28,212 nucleotides of DNA from a virus (IMGVR_UViG_3300030116_008157:1-28212), one strand, 5' to 3'; counted from the first letter of the stretch, positions 13,317 through 20,527 are shown. Program-made: numbers and translations. The notes: generated by a model from the sequence alone, not told the origin.

Positions 13317-13703
13317 ATGTCAGATAAAGAAAAGATTGTCCACGAGGAGGATAATCTAAAAATTACTGCAACTCGTGATCCGGAGTTGACTGCACACTAT
13401 AACACAGGATACTGTTCTATAGCGTGGCAACAACTTAAAGGGAGAACTATAAAAGACATTTATTATGAAAATGTTTATTTTAAGCGAGATGATAAGTGGG
13501 ACTTAGATAACACTAGTGTTGTGATCTCACTTGAGTCAGTAGATTACTCTCCGATTGAAACACTAATTGTTCAATCTGATCCGGAGGGAAATCCTGGAGG
13601 ATACCTTGCACAGATGACTTCTGAGGGATCTTACAGAAATAAAACTGAGGGAGATCGACACCTTAAAAATTTAGGTATGGATCCAAAAGAATACGCTATG
13701 TAG
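13317..13703 (+). CDS. Protein of unknown function (128 aa)
   Basis: One of only two plus-strand genes within the accessory zone. Strong GAGGAGG site, own promoter and terminator. It has alternating strands ('CSIAWQQLKGRTIKDIYYENVYF', 'TSVVISLESVDYSPIETLIVQ'), i.e. a probable small beta-rich domain, and charged ends. No known motif. Confidence 0.7.
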   Translation: MSDKEKIVHEEDNLKITATRDPELTAHYNTGYCSIAWQQLKGRTIKDIYYENVYFKRDDKWDLDNTSVVISLESVDYSPIETLIVQSDPEGNPGGYLAQMTSEGSYRNKTEGDRHLKNLGMDPKEYAM

Positions 13704-13721
13704 TTCTCGATCAGAATTAAA

Positions 13722-13750
13722 AAGAGGAGGCTTTGGCCTCCTTTTTTTTG
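13722..13750 (+). terminator. Terminator after the 128-aa gene
   Basis: AGGAGG-CTTTGG-CCTCCT (13725-13742) followed by eight Ts. Confidence 0.85.
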
Positions 13751-13758
13751 TCCAGATC

Positions 13759-13819
13759 TGGATTGAAAATTTGCAGTAATGAATTAAAGAAAAAAAGAGA
13801 TTGAAAATTTCACTTAATC
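13759..13819 (+). repeat. Two copies of the 23-bp motif between convergent terminators
   Basis: TGGATTGAAAAT at 13759 (directly abutting CCAGATCTGG) and GAGATTGAAAAT at 13797. Here no leftward promoter follows, so the motif is not simply a promoter element. Confidence 0.85.
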
Positions 13820-13826
13820 AAATAAA

Positions 13827-13858
13827 AAAAAAGATGGGATCCGGAGATCCCACCCTTT
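13827..13858 (-). terminator. Terminator of the leftward unit ending at 13877
   Basis: TGGGATC (13835-13841) pairs with GATCCCA (13846-13852); T-run on the minus strand from the adjoining A-run. Confidence 0.8.
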
Positions 13859-13876
13859 TCACATAGACACAGAGGA

Positions 13877-14314
13877 TTACATCTCTTGCATCTCGTTACC
13901 TTTATTTACTATGATTTTTTCTCCCATTGGTCGATCATGGTGGGACACCAAGATCTCGAATTGATCCGGTAGTCCGGACATTGTTAATTGAGAAGTTATA
14001 TCTGTATTATATGGAAAAATAAGATTCCTTAAATTTTCAGCATTAACTTCTTGTAGTGGATCCTTTAGTCCTCGAACTGAATTATCCCAACCACCTAACC
14101 ATGCCGGTATAAACATTGTCTCCCAACCATTCTCCTGGAGACTCCTGGAGATCCATTCAATTGTCTCTAAAATGATTTCCCATTCAAAAACAGAACAGTT
14201 CTCGCAGTAGTCCTCGATCTCAAGACATGCACTACATTCGATCTCATCTTTATATTCATGAAAATTAAAATCATGATTTGATAAATTGATCGGAACATCT
14301 TTTAAATGTATCAT
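13877..14314 (-). CDS. Cys-cluster protein of unknown function (145 aa)
   Basis: ATG at 14314, preceded by GGGAGGGG and overlapping the previous stop (ATGA); a longer frame from 14326 has no such support. A cluster E-C-S-A-C ... D-Y-C-E-N-C near residues 30-42 is a compact likely zinc site. The remainder is mixed alpha/beta with a Trp-Gly-Gly-Trp loop. No family recognised. Confidence 0.65.
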   Translation of the reverse strand: MIHLKDVPINLSNHDFNFHEYKDEIECSACLEIEDYCENCSVFEWEIILETIEWISRSLQENGWETMFIPAWLGGWDNSVRGLKDPLQEVNAENLRNLIFPYNTDITSQLTMSGLPDQFEILVSHHDRPMGEKIIVNKGNEMQEM

Positions 14315-14556
14315 TGCCCCTCCCAATAAAAGTAGTCTGCGATTTCCGGTGATTCTATCTTTTCACCTATTGTCGAATGTTCTGGATACCTACGCAAGTC
14401 CTTCATTATGTCGTATGATTCATCAACGAATCTCTCTACTGCATATTCTCTTAACTCATCTTTAGTCATTCCTCTAGCAGGAATACTAAAAACAAAATCA
14501 ACAAAATGGAACTTCTCTCCTTTTCTAGGTTTCATATCATCTAAAATATCACTCAT
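14311..14556 (-). CDS. Protein of unknown function (81 aa)
   Basis: Start at 14556 behind AAAGGAGGAATT (not 14574). A Lys-rich N-terminus is followed by a helical charged region ('GMTKDELREYAVERFVDESYDIMKDL'). Overlaps neighbours by ATGA/TTATGA. No family recognised. Confidence 0.62.
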   Translation of the reverse strand: MSDILDDMKPRKGEKFHFVDFVFSIPARGMTKDELREYAVERFVDESYDIMKDLRRYPEHSTIGEKIESPEIADYFYWEGQ

Positions 14557-14702
14557 AATTCCTCCTTTAACCAAGCACCCTCATCACTATTCATATATTC
14601 CTCCTTATCAATAGTCATTTTGCAATATAAACATTCCAATGCAGTCCATTGGAAATGTCCTACTTCTAACATTTTTAAACAATATGGACAATTAAATATC
14701 AT
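14553..14702 (-). CDS. Zinc-ribbon miniprotein (49 aa)
   Basis: C-P-Y-C at 5-8 and C-L-Y-C at 24-27 form a zinc ribbon. GAGGAGGAAAA before the ATG, itself part of the upstream gene's E-E-E-K end. A second in-frame ATG with its own GGAGG (M-N-S-D-E...) could make a 13-aa product. Coupled to both neighbours by 1-4 base overlaps. Confidence 0.65.
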   Translation of the reverse strand: MIFNCPYCLKMLEVGHFQWTALECLYCKMTIDKEEYMNSDEGAWLKEEL

Positions 14703-14848
14703 TTTTCCTCCTCAGAAATAATTTCTACCCATATATTGTTTCTAGCGCAGATTTCTAATAAGTCATCTATGACATTGTATTCATAGTTCAAGTTGGAGGT
14801 TTTTGTATTAATAACCTCCAACACTTCTCCATTTTCTCTAATCGCCAT
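14699..14848 (-). CDS. Small protein of unknown function (49 aa)
   Basis: I use the ATG at 14848 (GGAG upstream, overlapping the preceding gene's stop) rather than 14884. Acidic, helical, ending in S-E-E-E-K because the next ribosome site is encoded there. No family recognised. Confidence 0.55.
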   Translation of the reverse strand: MAIRENGEVLEVINTKTSNLNYEYNVIDDLLEICARNNIWVEIISEEEK

Positions 14849-15245
14849 AAGTATCTCCATGAACTTCAATAGATATATCGCCACTAAAGTTTAAGAACAG
14901 TCCTAAAGGATATTTCCCCTTAGAATAATCTGTTGGATCAAAGACTCCATAAACTCCATAGTATCCATCTCCATCATAAGTTCTACTAGCGAACAATAGT
15001 CCATCAGAGAGACTCCCATAAGGAGTTTCATCTAAAGTTCTCTCACAACATTTTGTGTAAAGGTTTTTTTCCTCTACTTCAAGTGTTGGATCATTTTTAG
15101 AGATGAATTCTCCCTTAGTAGTCTCATCATAATTCCATTTTCCATTACCAACAGAAAAGAAGTCCTCTCCTATATAGCATGGATCAACAATAGTAATTTG
15201 CCCACTATCAACTGCAAAATTACCTATATGTTTAACTTCATACAT
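14838..15245 (-). CDS. Conserved phage protein with DSGQ...DPCYI motif (135 aa)
   Basis: Start at 15245 behind TTGGAGGTAAA. The N-terminal signature 'AVDSGQITIVDPCYIG' and a later 'TYDGDGYYGVYG' match a beta-rich family found across phages and bacteria, which I know only as hypothetical. First gene of a five-gene unit with promoter at 15.3 kb. Cys is present in the DPCY motif; no enzymatic claim can be made. Confidence 0.72.
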   Translation of the reverse strand: MYEVKHIGNFAVDSGQITIVDPCYIGEDFFSVGNGKWNYDETTKGEFISKNDPTLEVEEKNLYTKCCERTLDETPYGSLSDGLLFASRTYDGDGYYGVYGVFDPTDYSKGKYPLGLFLNFSGDISIEVHGDTYGD

Positions 15246-15258
15246 TTTTACCTCCAAT

Positions 15259-15305
15259 TTGTCTTATGTATATAACCATATTAGTGCTTTACCGGAGATT
15301 TGCAA
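15259..15305 (-). promoter_or_regulatory. Accessory-zone promoter with CCGGTAAAG box
   Basis: Minus strand: TTGCAA (15305-15300), CCGGTAAAG (15295-15287), TAATAT (15283-15278; 16-bp spacer), ACATAAGACAA (15269-15259). CCAGATCTGG lies directly upstream. Confidence 0.78.
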
Positions 15306-15340
15306 GTCCAGATCTGGAACATTGAGGATCTAAAAAAAAC

Positions 15341-15363
15341 GAGATTGAAAATTTCCATTAATG
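15341..15363 (+). repeat. 23-bp intergenic motif
   Basis: GAGATTGAAAAT then TTCCATTAATG; between a leftward promoter and the terminator of the next unit. Confidence 0.85.
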
Positions 15364-15426
15364 TGCAAAAATAAAAACGATCTAACGACTCTCCAGGAAA
15401 ATCAACATGAAAAGCTTTTACCAAAC

Positions 15427-15456
15427 AAAAAAAAGAGAGGAGTCGAAACTCCTCTC
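15427..15456 (-). terminator. Terminator of the unit ending at 15477
   Basis: GAGAGGAGT-CGAA-ACTCCTCTC (15435-15456) plus a T-run on the minus strand. The preceding TTTTACCAAACAAAAAAAA is repeated near 19.1 kb. Confidence 0.85.
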
Positions 15457-15476
15457 TCTCTCGGTTGGTTAGTAAA

Positions 15477-16508
15477 TTATATATGACAATCTACCACTAC
15501 GCCTATGTGAGTATCCTCATACTTTTTGAGTATGTTAGATACTAGGGACTCTTGGTCTTGTTCTTGTTGTTCTCTCTCCTCATCACTCAACATGTCTAAA
15601 GATGAGATTCCAAACATACCCATTTCTCCTGCTTGTATCCAACCCTCCTCCTCAAATAAAAATGAGAATATAGGATTCTTATCTACCTGCACAGGTTTCA
15701 AGAGTTCCTCTTTTGTGTAGTATTCATCTACTATGCCTTTACCATTTTCATCAGTAATAGTTTCGCCATTGTCATCCTCAACAAATGATTTCACGATAGA
15801 ATTTTCTACTACATTTTTTTCTATGAACTCCTCATAGTTATCTGTAAATGGAGAATTGAGTTTGAAATATGGAAGTGTTTGAACAAAAGGAATCTCCTCT
15901 TTATCAAACAATTCTGATAATTCTATGAGTCCAGAATTCCCCATTTCTCTCCAACGCCCTCCGACTACATACCAATCATACATGGCATTTGGATTAGTCC
16001 AATAACGCTCCCAACAGTTTCCATTTACATCCCAACTCCAATCCATTTCATCATCATTGTCGCCAAACACCTGCCATGTCCAACGCATGTGATAGGAATT
16101 GTTTAGTGAGAATTTGAACTCTTGAACTTTGTCCATGATTTTAGTTAGCTCTCTACTTTTAACTTTTAGAGAATCTCCCTTATACCAACGCTCAAGTTTT
16201 TCATATTGACTGTTTAAGTGGGACATCAAATCTCCCATTTCAGTTCTATATGGTTTCCCACTATCTTTTAATTTCTTTACTTGCAAATACATCTTTAAAA
16301 AATCACTTGCAGATGAATTTAGGTATTCTTGCTTTTCTACTTCTAGTCCCTCGTAGTAAGGCTCCATTAATTCATCCAAGTTCTTTACGATATATCGTTC
16401 TTGATATTGAAGTTTCAAATCTCCCATATCATCATCTCCAACACCAAAGAGAGGATTTTGGACTACATCCTCTCTAGGCATTACTGCTAAACAAACAAAA
16501 TGACTCAT
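15477..16508 (-). CDS. Conserved phage protein with YDWYVVGGRW motif (343 aa)
   Basis: The largest gene of the accessory zone. It starts M-S-H-F-V-C-L-A-V and contains 'LDELMEPYYEG' near residue 45 and N-P-N-A-M-Y-D-W-Y-V-V-G-G-R-W near 175. These mark a family seen in many tailed phages, always as a hypothetical protein with an aromatic core. A helical middle (90-135) and an acidic C-terminal region follow. It overlaps the upstream 67-aa gene by ATGA with AGGAGGG. Enzymatic role unknown. Confidence 0.75.
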   Translation of the reverse strand: MSHFVCLAVMPREDVVQNPLFGVGDDDMGDLKLQYQERYIVKNLDELMEPYYEGLEVEKQEYLNSSASDFLKMYLQVKKLKDSGKPYRTEMGDLMSHLNSQYEKLERWYKGDSLKVKSRELTKIMDKVQEFKFSLNNSYHMRWTWQVFGDNDDEMDWSWDVNGNCWERYWTNPNAMYDWYVVGGRWREMGNSGLIELSELFDKEEIPFVQTLPYFKLNSPFTDNYEEFIEKNVVENSIVKSFVEDDNGETITDENGKGIVDEYYTKEELLKPVQVDKNPIFSFLFEEEGWIQAGEMGMFGISSLDMLSDEEREQQEQDQESLVSNILKKYEDTHIGVVVDCHI

Positions 16509-16708
16509 TTGCCCTCCTTTATTATTCTCTCTTGGTCTATGGTTTTAAAACCACTATCAGCTTGTTCTACTGTTGTGTCTATTACTTCTGTATCGTAGAA
16601 TTCATGTCCCTCGTTATTATCATCAAAGATTTCCAACGCATGTTCTTTTGAATCTGCCTCTACTAAATAGAAGTCATAAACTTTTTGAGTTATCCAGAAA
16701 TTCGGCAT
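16505..16708 (-). CDS. Small alpha/beta miniprotein (67 aa)
   Basis: Strand ('KVYDFYLVEA'), 'DSKEHALEIFDDN' helix, strand; the 'Y-x-V-x-A-x-S-x-E-x-A' plan of tiny phage proteins. TAATG overlap with the upstream gene and ATGA with the downstream one. Confidence 0.65.
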   Translation of the reverse strand: MPNFWITQKVYDFYLVEADSKEHALEIFDDNNEGHEFYDTEVIDTTVEQADSGFKTIDQERIIKEGK

Positions 16709-16860
16709 TACGAATTCCTATCCAACTCATATTGCTCAAAGATATCCCAACCTTGTCGTTCATATCCCTCTAGCAATAACAAGATACTATTCTTGTGTTT
16801 TCTGTGGACTGTTGAGTCCTCTAATATATTTCTGAATATATAAATGATATCCTCATCCAT
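16708..16860 (-). CDS. Small protein of unknown function (50 aa)
   Basis: A 50-aa ORF, ATG at 16860 behind GGAGGAGGAATA, TAATG overlap at both ends. Helical with a Leu run (S-I-L-L-L-L-E) and a basic patch. Not recognised. Confidence 0.6.
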   Translation of the reverse strand: MDEDIIYIFRNILEDSTVHRKHKNSILLLLEGYERQGWDIFEQYELDRNS

Positions 16861-17003
16861 TATTCCTCCTCCATTGTCTTAGTCGATTCGCAACACTCGG
16901 TGCAGTAAACTTCTCCTGCACCCTCAATTACAGAATCATCATTTAGATTTACCCATTGGTCTGTATAGACTTCAGAGGATTTACAATAGACACATACTTC
17001 CAT
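16860..17003 (-). CDS. Zinc-ribbon miniprotein (47 aa)
   Basis: C-V-Y-C at 4-7 and C-T-E-C-C at 34-38 give a zinc ribbon. It begins on the TAATG of the upstream gene with GGAGGAGGAATA and ends M-E-E-E. Function unknown. Confidence 0.65.
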   Translation of the reverse strand: MEVCVYCKSSEVYTDQWVNLNDDSVIEGAGEVYCTECCESTKTMEEE

Positions 17004-17332
17004 TATTCCTCCTCCGATTCATAACCCATGTCTTTGTCCCACTCTTGCAATTGCTCATCACTCAATAAGTCTAAAGCAACAGTAAGTCCATTTCGTAGAT
17101 ACTTGTATTCAGTTGAATCAACTTGCACATCAAATCTCAAATCTCCTAACCAACTGAGTATTTCGTTTTGTATGCTTTTTGTTAATTCATCATCAGTAGG
17201 TGTTATATAATAACCCTCCTCTGATTCTGAGTTAGACAACCAATCATCCTCATGGGCATGAGTAAACCCATTTCCTAACTGATTTTTATCTACGCTTATG
17301 CGAACTACAAATGTCTTTTCATAGTTTGCCAT
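17003..17332 (-). CDS. Protein of unknown function (109 aa)
   Basis: Start at 17332 behind GAGGAGGAAAT; the longer frame to 17479 translates the promoter. N-terminal strand ('KTFVVRISV'), a flexible acidic region, then helices; ends E-S-E-E-E. First gene of the 17.3-15.5 kb unit. No family recognised. Confidence 0.65.
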   Translation of the reverse strand: MANYEKTFVVRISVDKNQLGNGFTHAHEDDWLSNSESEEGYYITPTDDELTKSIQNEILSWLGDLRFDVQVDSTEYKYLRNGLTVALDLLSDEQLQEWDKDMGYESEEE

Positions 17333-17345
17333 ATTTCCTCCTCGT

Positions 17346-17388
17346 TTGTCTGTTAAGTATATTCTAACTACTTTACAGGATATTACAA
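17346..17388 (-). promoter_or_regulatory. Accessory-zone promoter (variant CCTGTAAAG box)
   Basis: Minus strand: TTGTAA (17388-17383), CCTGTAAAG (17379-17371), TAGAAT (17366-17361; 16-bp spacer), ACAGACAA (17353-17346). Confidence 0.7.
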
Positions 17389-17424
17389 TTATGAAATATG
17401 AAAATCCTGGAGTCGGCCAAAATC

Positions 17425-17447
17425 GAGATTGAAAATCAGCATTAATG
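17425..17447 (+). repeat. 23-bp intergenic motif
   Basis: GAGATTGAAAAT then CAGCATTAATG, followed by CACAAAAAAATAA as in several other copies. Confidence 0.85.
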
Positions 17448-17523
17448 CACAAAAAAATAAAAAAACTTACGAATTTCACAAAAACTCTTACAGTCTAATT
17501 TATATAAGCAACAAGGAGAAAAA

Positions 17524-17694
17524 ATGCCACCGAGAGAAACTGAACATACATGCAACAATTTTCATAACTGCTACATGTGTTCTGAACTAATACTCCCAAT
17601 GGAAAAACATTTTATGGTTTGGAGAATTTGGTTTGCGAGACATATGGAGTTTATTTGTGTCAGTTGTATTGGAGATGTAAAGGAGAGATCATGA
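17524..17694 (+). CDS. Cys-rich zinc-finger-like miniprotein (56 aa)
   Basis: Plus-strand ORF from ATG 17524 behind AAGGAGAAAA, with TATAAG as a possible -10 upstream. Cys at 10, 16, 19, 44 and 47 (C-Y-M-C and C-V-S-C pairs) plus nearby His suggest metal binding. The centre is rich in Trp/Phe/Met. It stands alone against the surrounding minus-strand genes. Function unknown. Confidence 0.6.
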   Translation: MPPRETEHTCNNFHNCYMCSELILPMEKHFMVWRIWFARHMEFICVSCIGDVKERS

Positions 17695-17703
17695 GCGATA
17701 GAT

Positions 17704-17735
17704 AAAAAAAGAGGGAGATTTAGATCTCCCTCTCT
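17704..17735 (-). terminator. Terminator between convergent small genes
   Basis: GAGGGAGAT-TTAG-ATCTCCCTC (17711-17732) with a minus-strand T-run; it ends the unit whose last gene stops at 17761. Confidence 0.8.
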
Positions 17736-17760
17736 CATTTCATAGTCTCAAGATCCTGAA

Positions 17761-17862
17761 TTAATCATCATCTCGATCAAGCAACGAGGACAACACATAA
17801 TATAAATGTGTCATCATTATGCCAAACATAAATACTATGACTAAGCCCTGCCAACTTAACAC
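17761..17862 (-). CDS. Single-TM micropeptide (33 aa), GTG start
   Basis: GTG at 17862 overlaps the stop of the zinc-ribbon gene, with GAGGAGGAGAA just upstream. Residues 5-20 (Q-G-L-V-I-V-F-M-F-G-I-M-M) form one membrane-spanning helix and the tail is D-R-D-D-D. Possible roles include a holin-like or membrane-regulator peptide; nothing in the sequence decides. Confidence 0.5.
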   Translation of the reverse strand: MLSWQGLVIVFMFGIMMTHLYYVLSSLLDRDDD

Positions 17863-18044
17863 TTCTCCTCCTCTTGTTCTATTATGTCAACCTTGATATC
17901 AAATCCACAGTCGCCACACCAATACTCATCTAAAAAGTCAGATCCATCTGACACGCAATCATCATTAAGATCAAACCACATAATTACTTTTTGTTGTACA
18001 AGTGTGGATCCACACTCACGACATTTATAAATTAATTGACTCAT
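17856..18044 (-). CDS. Zinc-ribbon protein (62 aa)
   Basis: C-R-E-C at 8-11 and C-G-D-C (about 43-46) form a zinc ribbon with W-F-D-L between. Start at 18044 behind GGGAGAA, ATGA overlap with the upstream gene. Ends E-E-E-K-C, another end shaped by the embedded ribosome site. Confidence 0.65.
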   Translation of the reverse strand: MSQLIYKCRECGSTLVQQKVIMWFDLNDDCVSDGSDFLDEYWCGDCGFDIKVDIIEQEEEKC

Positions 18045-18295
18045 CTTTGATTCTCCCACATTGAAACAAGTTCATGTAAGTATTCAAACCGGTGATGAAA
18101 ATACAAATAGACTTTACCTCTCCATGTATTACAAATCCAACAGGAGGGATCTCTCTCCTCATATTCTGTATAGATTTTGTCATCATCAACAGTAGTGATC
18201 CATGTCCCATAGATACCATGCCAACAAAAGTATGATTCAATTTTACAATGGATCGTTTCAACGATTCTGTAAATTAATTTTGGTTTGGTAATCAA
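18041..18295 (-). CDS. Protein of unknown function (84 aa), TTG start
   Basis: TTG at 18295 lies 4 bases after AGGAGGG and overlaps the previous stop. The product is aromatic-rich with Cys-Trp-Ile-Cys, and beta-like. A second long frame over the same DNA (18025-18261) lacks ribosome-site support and is a shadow. Confidence 0.58.
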   Translation of the reverse strand: MITKPKLIYRIVETIHCKIESYFCWHGIYGTWITTVDDDKIYTEYEERDPSCWICNTWRGKVYLYFHHRFEYLHELVSMWENQR

Positions 18296-18609
18296 TTCAC
18301 CCTCCTTATCATCATATTTTCTTTTACTGCATACAAGTGCATGTATGGATCAGAGTCCTGAAATTTTCTAATTACAGTAATTAGATTTGGTAGGTATTCA
18401 ATGAAACCATACTCTTTTAATTCGTTATCGTATCCATATAAACCCCAACTACCATTTTCCTCTAACCAATTAGCATCAAATTCTTCTAATTGATTAACGA
18501 GATCAAATTGATTTTTTAGTTCTGTATAGTTGTAAAGAGAAAATGTATCCTCCCACTTACAGAGGAATAGCTCCTCTGTTGGTTTAAATGATCTTGTGAA
18601 TTCACTCAT
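18292..18609 (-). CDS. Protein of unknown function (105 aa)
   Basis: TAATG overlap with the upstream gene. Acidic and aromatic; 'NGSWGLYGYDNELKEYGFIEYL' may be a beta hairpin. Ends in N-M-M-I-R-R-V-N. No family recognised. Confidence 0.62.
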   Translation of the reverse strand: MSEFTRSFKPTEELFLCKWEDTFSLYNYTELKNQFDLVNQLEEFDANWLEENGSWGLYGYDNELKEYGFIEYLPNLITVIRKFQDSDPYMHLYAVKENMMIRRVN

Positions 18610-18929
18610 TAATACATCTCCAAAGGATATTTCAAAGGTAGCATAATTAAGAATTCTACACCCTCCTCAAAGGTGGCATAGAATCCATACTGTGTATGTC
18701 CATTCCAATATCCAAAATAGCACTCTGTGTCTAATGTGTATTGGTCTAGTTTGTATTCAATTTCTGTATCAACTGCGTTAATCAAAACGCCTTCAATATT
18801 AAAGTGAACACAACCTCCACCGGAATAATAAATCCCCACACCTTTTTGGTCTGCGAATTTAAGGAACTTAGGATCAGCTTTTGACATATCAAAAACATCT
18901 CCTGTTAGTCTTATATTTTTTTCTTGCAC
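18609..18929 (-). CDS. Protein of unknown function (106 aa), GTG start
   Basis: GTG at 18929 behind GAGGAGGAATT. The segment 'GVGIYYSGGGCVHFNIEGVLI' looks like beta strands around a Gly-rich turn. First gene of the 18.9-17.8 kb unit. No family recognised. Confidence 0.62.
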   Translation of the reverse strand: MQEKNIRLTGDVFDMSKADPKFLKFADQKGVGIYYSGGGCVHFNIEGVLINAVDTEIEYKLDQYTLDTECYFGYWNGHTQYGFYATFEEGVEFLIMLPLKYPLEMY

Positions 18930-18941
18930 AATTCCTCCTCG

Positions 18942-18987
18942 TGTCTTGTGTATATATTAATTGTATCACTTTACTTCAGATTTGCAA
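18942..18987 (-). promoter_or_regulatory. Accessory-zone promoter
   Basis: Minus strand: TTGCAA (18987-18982), degenerate box GAAGTAAAG (18977-18969), TACAAT (18965-18960; 16-bp spacer), ACACAAGACA (18951-18942). Confidence 0.72.
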
Positions 18988-19012
18988 AACTTATATATGG
19001 ATCAATAAGAAC

Positions 19013-19035
19013 GAGATTGAAAATGTGCATTAATG
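19013..19035 (+). repeat. 23-bp intergenic motif
   Basis: GAGATTGAAAAT then GTGCATTAATG. Confidence 0.85.
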
Positions 19036-19039
19036 AATT

Positions 19040-19133
19040 AAAAAAAAGAGAGAGATCATGATCTCCAAGTTTCGAGATCTTGGCGAAAAAAAAAATTTTA
19101 CCAAACAAAAAAAAGAGGGGCATTTCTGCCCCT
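19040..19133 (-). terminator. Tandem terminators after the 109-aa gene
   Basis: Leftward, AGGGGCA-TTTC-TGCCCCT (19116-19133) with a T-run comes first; then a 14-bp perfect palindrome GAGATCATGATCTC (19052-19065) and a second T-run. Confidence 0.75.
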
Positions 19134-19158
19134 CCTCTTTATTAGCACACGCAGGGAG

Positions 19159-19488
19159 TTAAGAATTTAATTGACTCTCTCGCCAAACACCAACGCCACC
19201 GGTTAAATATTTTCTCGCAACTTCTACGCCAACGAGATTTATAAACGCAGTTTGGAACGCTCTCGGCTCAAATGTATCCTCTTTTGAAATCTGTGCCATG
19301 TCTCTTAATGTGCTTAAATGTTTTGCAGTCGTTTGACTCCAAACACTTTGGCAAATTAAAAATGTTTCGCTCAAATTGTGATACATTCCAATTACAGTAT
19401 CATAACTGTAAAAAATAATTGCTCCCCCCAAAATGTCTAAATCAACAATTTGTGAGAATGTGCCTGTGCTATTTAATTTAGTTTTCAA
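19159..19488 (-). CDS. Protein of unknown function (109 aa), TTG start
   Basis: TTG at 19488 behind TAGGAGGATAAA. Helical domain with 'SQTTAKHLSTLRDMAQIS' and a Gly-rich C-terminus. It is the only gene of its unit, with its own promoter, motif copy and terminator. No family recognised. Confidence 0.62.
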   Translation of the reverse strand: MKTKLNSTGTFSQIVDLDILGGAIIFYSYDTVIGMYHNLSETFLICQSVWSQTTAKHLSTLRDMAQISKEDTFEPRAFQTAFINLVGVEVARKYLTGGVGVWRESQLNS

Positions 19489-19505
19489 TTTATCCTCCTA
19501 GATAA

Positions 19506-19553
19506 TTGTCTTATGTATTAATTAATTATCTCATACATTTCAAAAGTTTGCAA
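19506..19553 (-). promoter_or_regulatory. Accessory-zone promoter
   Basis: Minus strand: TTGCAA (19553-19548), GATAAT (19530-19525; 17-bp spacer), ACATAAGACAA (19516-19506). A CCGG lies upstream of, rather than inside, the spacer. Confidence 0.6.
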
Positions 19554-19575
19554 ATGTCCGGTAATGTTTAAAATC

Positions 19576-19598
19576 GAGATTGAAAATTTGCGTTAATG
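19576..19598 (+). repeat. 23-bp intergenic motif
   Basis: GAGATTGAAAAT then TTGCGTTAATG and CAA, extending the right half towards a TTGC/GCAA palindrome. Confidence 0.85.
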
Positions 19599-19619
19599 CA
19601 ACAAAAAAAAAGAAAAAAT

Positions 19620-19769
19620 CTAAAAATCAAACTCCAGATCCTCGCTCCCACAATCCCAACAACGAGGGGAAATCTCATCAATGAGTTCCCCCCCATTAAG
19701 TTGTTCCGAGTTTGCAAAAACCCAAACTGCTTGGACAACATCTCTTGACTTGCACTTATTACAAGTCAT
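19620..19769 (-). CDS. Zinc-ribbon miniprotein (49 aa)
   Basis: C-N-K-C at 3-6 and C-W-D-C (about 37-40) form a zinc ribbon. ATG at 19769 overlaps the upstream gene with GTGAGGAC before it; the longer frame to 19847 lies in another gene. It ends D-L-E-F-D-F. Confidence 0.62.
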   Translation of the reverse strand: MTCNKCKSRDVVQAVWVFANSEQLNGGELIDEISPRCWDCGSEDLEFDF

Positions 19770-20145
19770 TGTCCTCACCACATACAATTTTATAATATTT
19801 GTTATCTTGAATATGAACAAAAGGTATTGCATGGCCTTTTGAGTCATAAAGGAAGTCTAATTCGCTACCCTCAGTCCACTCCGTATATGAACAAATATCC
19901 AATTGCCATTCATACTCATAAGAATTGTCATCTAACTTGTCCCAACTAGCTTGAAACTGTTTCCAGGTTAAACCAGATCCATTGTTATTCCAATCCTCTA
20001 AAGTAGTAAAGACTTTTTTTCTGCCCCAATACTTAGAGATACAATCATCACCACAAAAGTAATATTCTCCTCCATGCATGATATAACCTCTTGACATGCC
20101 ACCTTCACATGAATCACATTGTCTGTAATATACTAAAGTTGCCAT
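19759..20145 (-). CDS. Zinc-finger-type protein (128 aa)
   Basis: Start at 20145 behind CTGGAGGACTA. N-terminal C-D-S-C (10-13) and C-G-D-D-C (about 31-35) form a treble-clef/zinc-ribbon site with Tyr-Tyr-Phe before the second pair. The C-terminal two thirds are acidic and Trp-rich. TAATG overlap upstream. Function unknown. Confidence 0.65.
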   Translation of the reverse strand: MATLVYYRQCDSCEGGMSRGYIMHGGEYYFCGDDCISKYWGRKKVFTTLEDWNNNGSGLTWKQFQASWDKLDDNSYEYEWQLDICSYTEWTEGSELDFLYDSKGHAIPFVHIQDNKYYKIVCGEDNDL

Positions 20146-20375
20146 TAGTCCTCCAGATCCCAACCAATTAAAAAGATTTGACTAGCAACAGAAGTTGCCC
20201 CCAAATCTGCCTCAGCTAGTATTTCATAATATTTGCGTTCATTGTCTGAACACTTACTTAAAGCTTTTTTGATGTTCTCATCATCAATATCGCTTTCCTC
20301 AAAGAGTCCCAACTCAAACCAAACAGTTGCTAAATGTTCAGCTAAGTTTAGAATCTCCCTCACGCTTAAAGACAT
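20145..20375 (-). CDS. Helical acidic protein (76 aa)
   Basis: The second of two adjacent ATGs (20375) is better spaced from AAGGAGG. All-helical; 'NLAEHLATVWFELGLFEE' is a likely amphipathic helix. First gene of its unit. No family recognised. Confidence 0.62.
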   Translation of the reverse strand: MSLSVREILNLAEHLATVWFELGLFEESDIDDENIKKALSKCSDNERKYYEILAEADLGATSVASQIFLIGWDLED

Positions 20376-20393
20376 CATTCCTCCTTGTCCGTG

Positions 20394-20433
20394 TGTCTTA
20401 CTTTTATTATGATCTGGAATAAAATTTTTGCAA
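20394..20433 (-). promoter_or_regulatory. Accessory-zone promoter without CCGG box
   Basis: Minus strand: TTGCAA (20433-20428), CATAAT (20411-20406; 16-bp spacer), TAAGACA (20400-20394). Confidence 0.62.
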
Positions 20434-20527
20434 CTTAAATAAAAGATTTCTGTTTGGTAAAACGATTTTAGATCCTAGAAACTTTTTATCCAGATCTGGC
20501 GTTCCAGATCTACCAAACCAAAAAAAC

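Noticed and set aside
18025-18261. Second long frame over the 84-aa gene
   Set aside because: The TTG-start frame has AGGAGGG and exact overlaps with both neighbours; this one has neither.
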